A DNA stretch of 64,000 nucleotides from contig DGSK01000062.1 in assembly GCA_002393955.1 (NCBI GenBank), positions 1,694 to 65,693 on the forward strand, written 5' to 3'. Source of the stretch: Lachnospiraceae bacterium UBA4364. Its GTDB lineage: Bacteria; Bacillota; Clostridia; Lachnospirales; Lachnospiraceae. The position numbers were made by a program, and so were the translations under genes. Position 1 is the stretch's first letter. The number at the start of each line of letters is the position of its first letter. Below, piece by piece: positions 62,414 through 64,000 of this stretch. The notes under the pieces are model-generated. The model was not told where the DNA came from. It ran no database searches and was given only the letters and a program-made list of their open reading frames with translations.

Positions 62414-62509
62414 TTGACTACGCCGAACGGCTAATTATATAATCATCTTATACAAAATAAGCCGAACGGCGTATTTTGTTTGCAAGAGTTAGAAATTTAG
62501 CCGAACGGC
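62414..62509 (+). promoter_or_regulatory. hipBA promoter with three GCCGAACGGC operators at 39-bp spacing
   Basis: TTGACT (62414-62419), 18 bp and TATAAT (62438-62443). The palindrome GCCGAACGGC (GCCG-AA-CGGC) stands at 62422-62431 inside the spacer, and again at 62461-62470 and 62500-62509, exactly 39 bp apart each time. The GC-rich boxes stand out in AT-rich DNA. By analogy with HipB autoregulation they are the likely antitoxin binding sites. Confidence 0.8.
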
Positions 62510-62523
62510 GAAGAGGACATCAT

Positions 62524-62742
62524 ATGAAAATTACAGATTCTCAATCATTTGGTGAAGCAATTAAGAATAGAAGAAAAGAAATGGGATACACACAACGATA
62601 TATATCCGAATATACAGGTTTCAGTATAAGTTTTATTTCAGATCTTGAAAATGGAAAGAGTACGGCAGAACTTGGAAAAGCTATTTTTTTGGCAAATCTG
62701 TTAGGACTTGATATTAACGCAACGTCAAGAGGTGACAAATGA
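62524..62742 (+). CDS. hipB: HipB-like antitoxin, Cro/C1-type HTH
   Basis: 72 residues from the ATG at 62524, 6 nt after AGAGGA. The HTH covers nearly the whole protein (FGEAIKNRRKEMGYTQRYIS, FSISFISDLENGKSTAELGK). It overlaps the hipA start by 4 bp, as usual in hipBA operons. It should bind HipA and repress the operon. Confidence 0.88.
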   Translation: MKITDSQSFGEAIKNRRKEMGYTQRYISEYTGFSISFISDLENGKSTAELGKAIFLANLLGLDINATSRGDK

Positions 62743-64000
62743 AAAAATATAATGTGTTCATGGAAATCGCCGGAAAATCTATTAATGTAGGAGATATTAA
62801 GGGAGAATCCTCGGGGGATTCTTGTTTTTCATATTCTCAAGAATATTTATCCAAAGATTCTGCTAAAGCAATCTCAATATCGCTTCCCCTACATGATGAA
62901 TATTTTTCTGCAGAAAGAACAAGACGTTTTTTTGATGGTCTGTTACCGGAAGGGTTTATGCGAAAAACAATAGCTACCGACATGCATTTTTCGGAAGATG
63001 ATTATTTGTCGATATTAAGTTTTTTGGGTAGAGAATGTTTGGGTGCAATTAGAATATGTGAAGAAGAAGATGTTTTAGATTCCGGATATAATGAAATTTC
63101 AGAAAAACAGGTTGAAGAGCTTGCTTCAGAAGGAACAAAAAAATCATCAGAAATGATAATAAAATCTCATATTTCACTTACAGGAGCGTCCGGAAAGGTT
63201 GGATTATATTATGATGAAAAAAAAGGAAAATGGTATTTACCATATGGGTTGGCACCAAGTACACACATTGTTAAGCAGAGTCATGTCAGACTGGATGGTA
63301 TAGTTGCAAATGAGCAATTGTCAATGATGACTGCCGGTAAGTGTGGAATAGAGATTCCGGATAGTTTTATTATCAATGTAGGTAAAGGTACTGATTCGGA
63401 AGTATTATTTGCAACAAAAAGATATGACAGAATTATAAATGAAACATCAGAAATTATTAATAACTTAAAAAGGCCTTTCAGATTACATCAGGAAGATTTT
63501 GCACAAGCTTTGGGTATATCATCGTTTGATAAGTATGAGAAAGGCGACGAAGAATATGCAAGCAAGATGTTTCGTTTAATAAGGGATAATATAAGTAACC
63601 CGTTGTCAGAACAACTTAAATTATATAGAAGGATTGTATTTAATTTTGTAATAGGAAACACAGATGCTCATATAAAAAATTATTCTTTATTATATAATCA
63701 GAATCTGAATGAGATAAGCCTGGCTCCGGCATATGACATAGTTAGTACGGTAATATATGAAAATGCCACAAGAGAAATGTCTTTTGGGATAGGTGGAACG
63801 CGAGACATAAACAGGATAAATAAAGATAACTTTAGAATGATGGCTTCTCAAATTAATCTTGGAGAAAAAATAGCGGTAAAAGAATATGAAAACATACTAA
63901 ATAAATTTGAATCATCTATTCGTGAATCAGCAAGAGAACTTAAAGAAATGGGATTTAATAATGCAAACAATATTTGCGAAAGAATAATTAATGCGAGAAA
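62739..64000 (+). CDS. hipA: HipA-family serine/threonine kinase toxin, 3' end outside window
   Basis: The frame is open from the ATG at 62739 to the window edge, 420 codons, close to the usual full length. Motifs: the Gly-rich SLTGASGKVGLYY (about residue 148), APSTHIVKQSH, ATKRYDR, the catalytic loop GNTDAHIKNYSLLYN (Asp309) and the metal motif LAPAYDIVST. All key residues for kinase activity are present. HipA-type toxins phosphorylate targets such as glutamyl-tRNA synthetase and slow growth; the target here is unknown. AT-rich composition unlike rsmA suggests transfer. Confidence 0.92.
   Translation, partial: MKKYNVFMEIAGKSINVGDIKGESSGDSCFSYSQEYLSKDSAKAISISLPLHDEYFSAERTRRFFDGLLPEGFMRKTIATDMHFSEDDYLSILSFLGRECLGAIRICEEEDVLDSGYNEISEKQVEELASEGTKKSSEMIIKSHISLTGASGKVGLYYDEKKGKWYLPYGLAPSTHIVKQSHVRLDGIVANEQLSMMTAGKCGIEIPDSFIINVGKGTDSEVLFATKRYDRIINETSEIINNLKRPFRLHQEDFAQALGISSFDKYEKGDEEYASKMFRLIRDNISNPLSEQLKLYRRIVFNFVIGNTDAHIKNYSLLYNQNLNEISLAPAYDIVSTVIYENATREMSFGIGGTRDINRINKDNFRMMASQINLGEKIAVKEYENILNKFESSIRESARELKEMGFNNANNICERIINAR

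Overview
The window looks like a chromosomal segment of a low-to-mid-GC Gram-positive anaerobe of the Clostridia, most likely Lachnospiraceae. This is inferred from the mix of genes: a LytR-CpsA-Psr protein, lipoproteins with a typical L-T-A-C lipobox, the MEP-pathway gene ispE, a LeuA-like enzyme that could be a Re-citrate synthase beside a class I iron-sulfur fumarase, SpoIIE/RsbV/RsbW partner-switching parts, DUF1934, YfhO and YesL-type proteins, and strong AGGAGG ribosome sites. No rRNA, tRNA or CRISPR array was seen.

Layout. 1-8.6 kb: a cell-envelope block (LCP protein with a highly charged N-terminus, MMPL/RND-type exporter, giant GLUG-repeat surface protein) followed by ispE. 8.7-13.6 kb: an HTH protein and an AT-rich two-gene insertion coding for secreted or anchored proteins, flanked by a perfect 16-bp direct repeat. 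13.8-15.7 kb: small conserved genes and a GntR regulator. 15.9-29.5 kb: the most unusual part, a dense run of small membrane proteins built from a few modules (N-terminal zinc ribbon, DUF2752, DUF4190-like hairpin, TM2 domain). It includes two diverged copies of one gene set and, at its centre, a dynamin-like GTPase with a membrane coiled-coil partner and a zinc-ribbon protein. Several of these genes have their own near-perfect sigma-A promoter. 29.6-31.3 kb: two coupled GNAT-type genes.

31.5-42.0 kb: a carbohydrate region: a GH13 alpha-glucan hydrolase, a lipoprotein sugar-binding protein with two ABC permeases (no ATPase gene, so a shared ATPase is presumably used), a CotH-type lipoprotein kinase, a tiny CxxC lipoprotein, a PrsA/SurA-like foldase lipoprotein and a YesL (DUF624) protein. 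42.4-46.3 kb: an autoregulated-looking membrane operon (DUF6688-like, DUF2975, small Cro/C1-type HTH, DUF4153/4173-like). 46.3-47.2 kb is a gene graveyard with remnants of an Rpn-type nuclease and a peptide deformylase. 47.3-52.2 kb: a tightly coupled signalling operon in which a MATE transporter is fused to an RsbW-like kinase domain, followed by an RsbV-like STAS protein, a membrane SpoIIE-type phosphatase and a membrane GGDEF diguanylate cyclase.

52.3-61.9 kb: a Nudix hydrolase, the LeuA/Re-citrate-synthase-like gene divergent from a LysR regulator with a perfect palindrome between them, a small gene with two apparent compensating frameshifts, a DUF4177-like protein, both fumarase subunits, a YfhO membrane protein and rsmA. 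62.2-64.0 kb: an AT-rich hipBA toxin-antitoxin locus whose promoter carries three identical 10-bp palindromes at exactly 39-bp spacing; hipA runs off the window edge.
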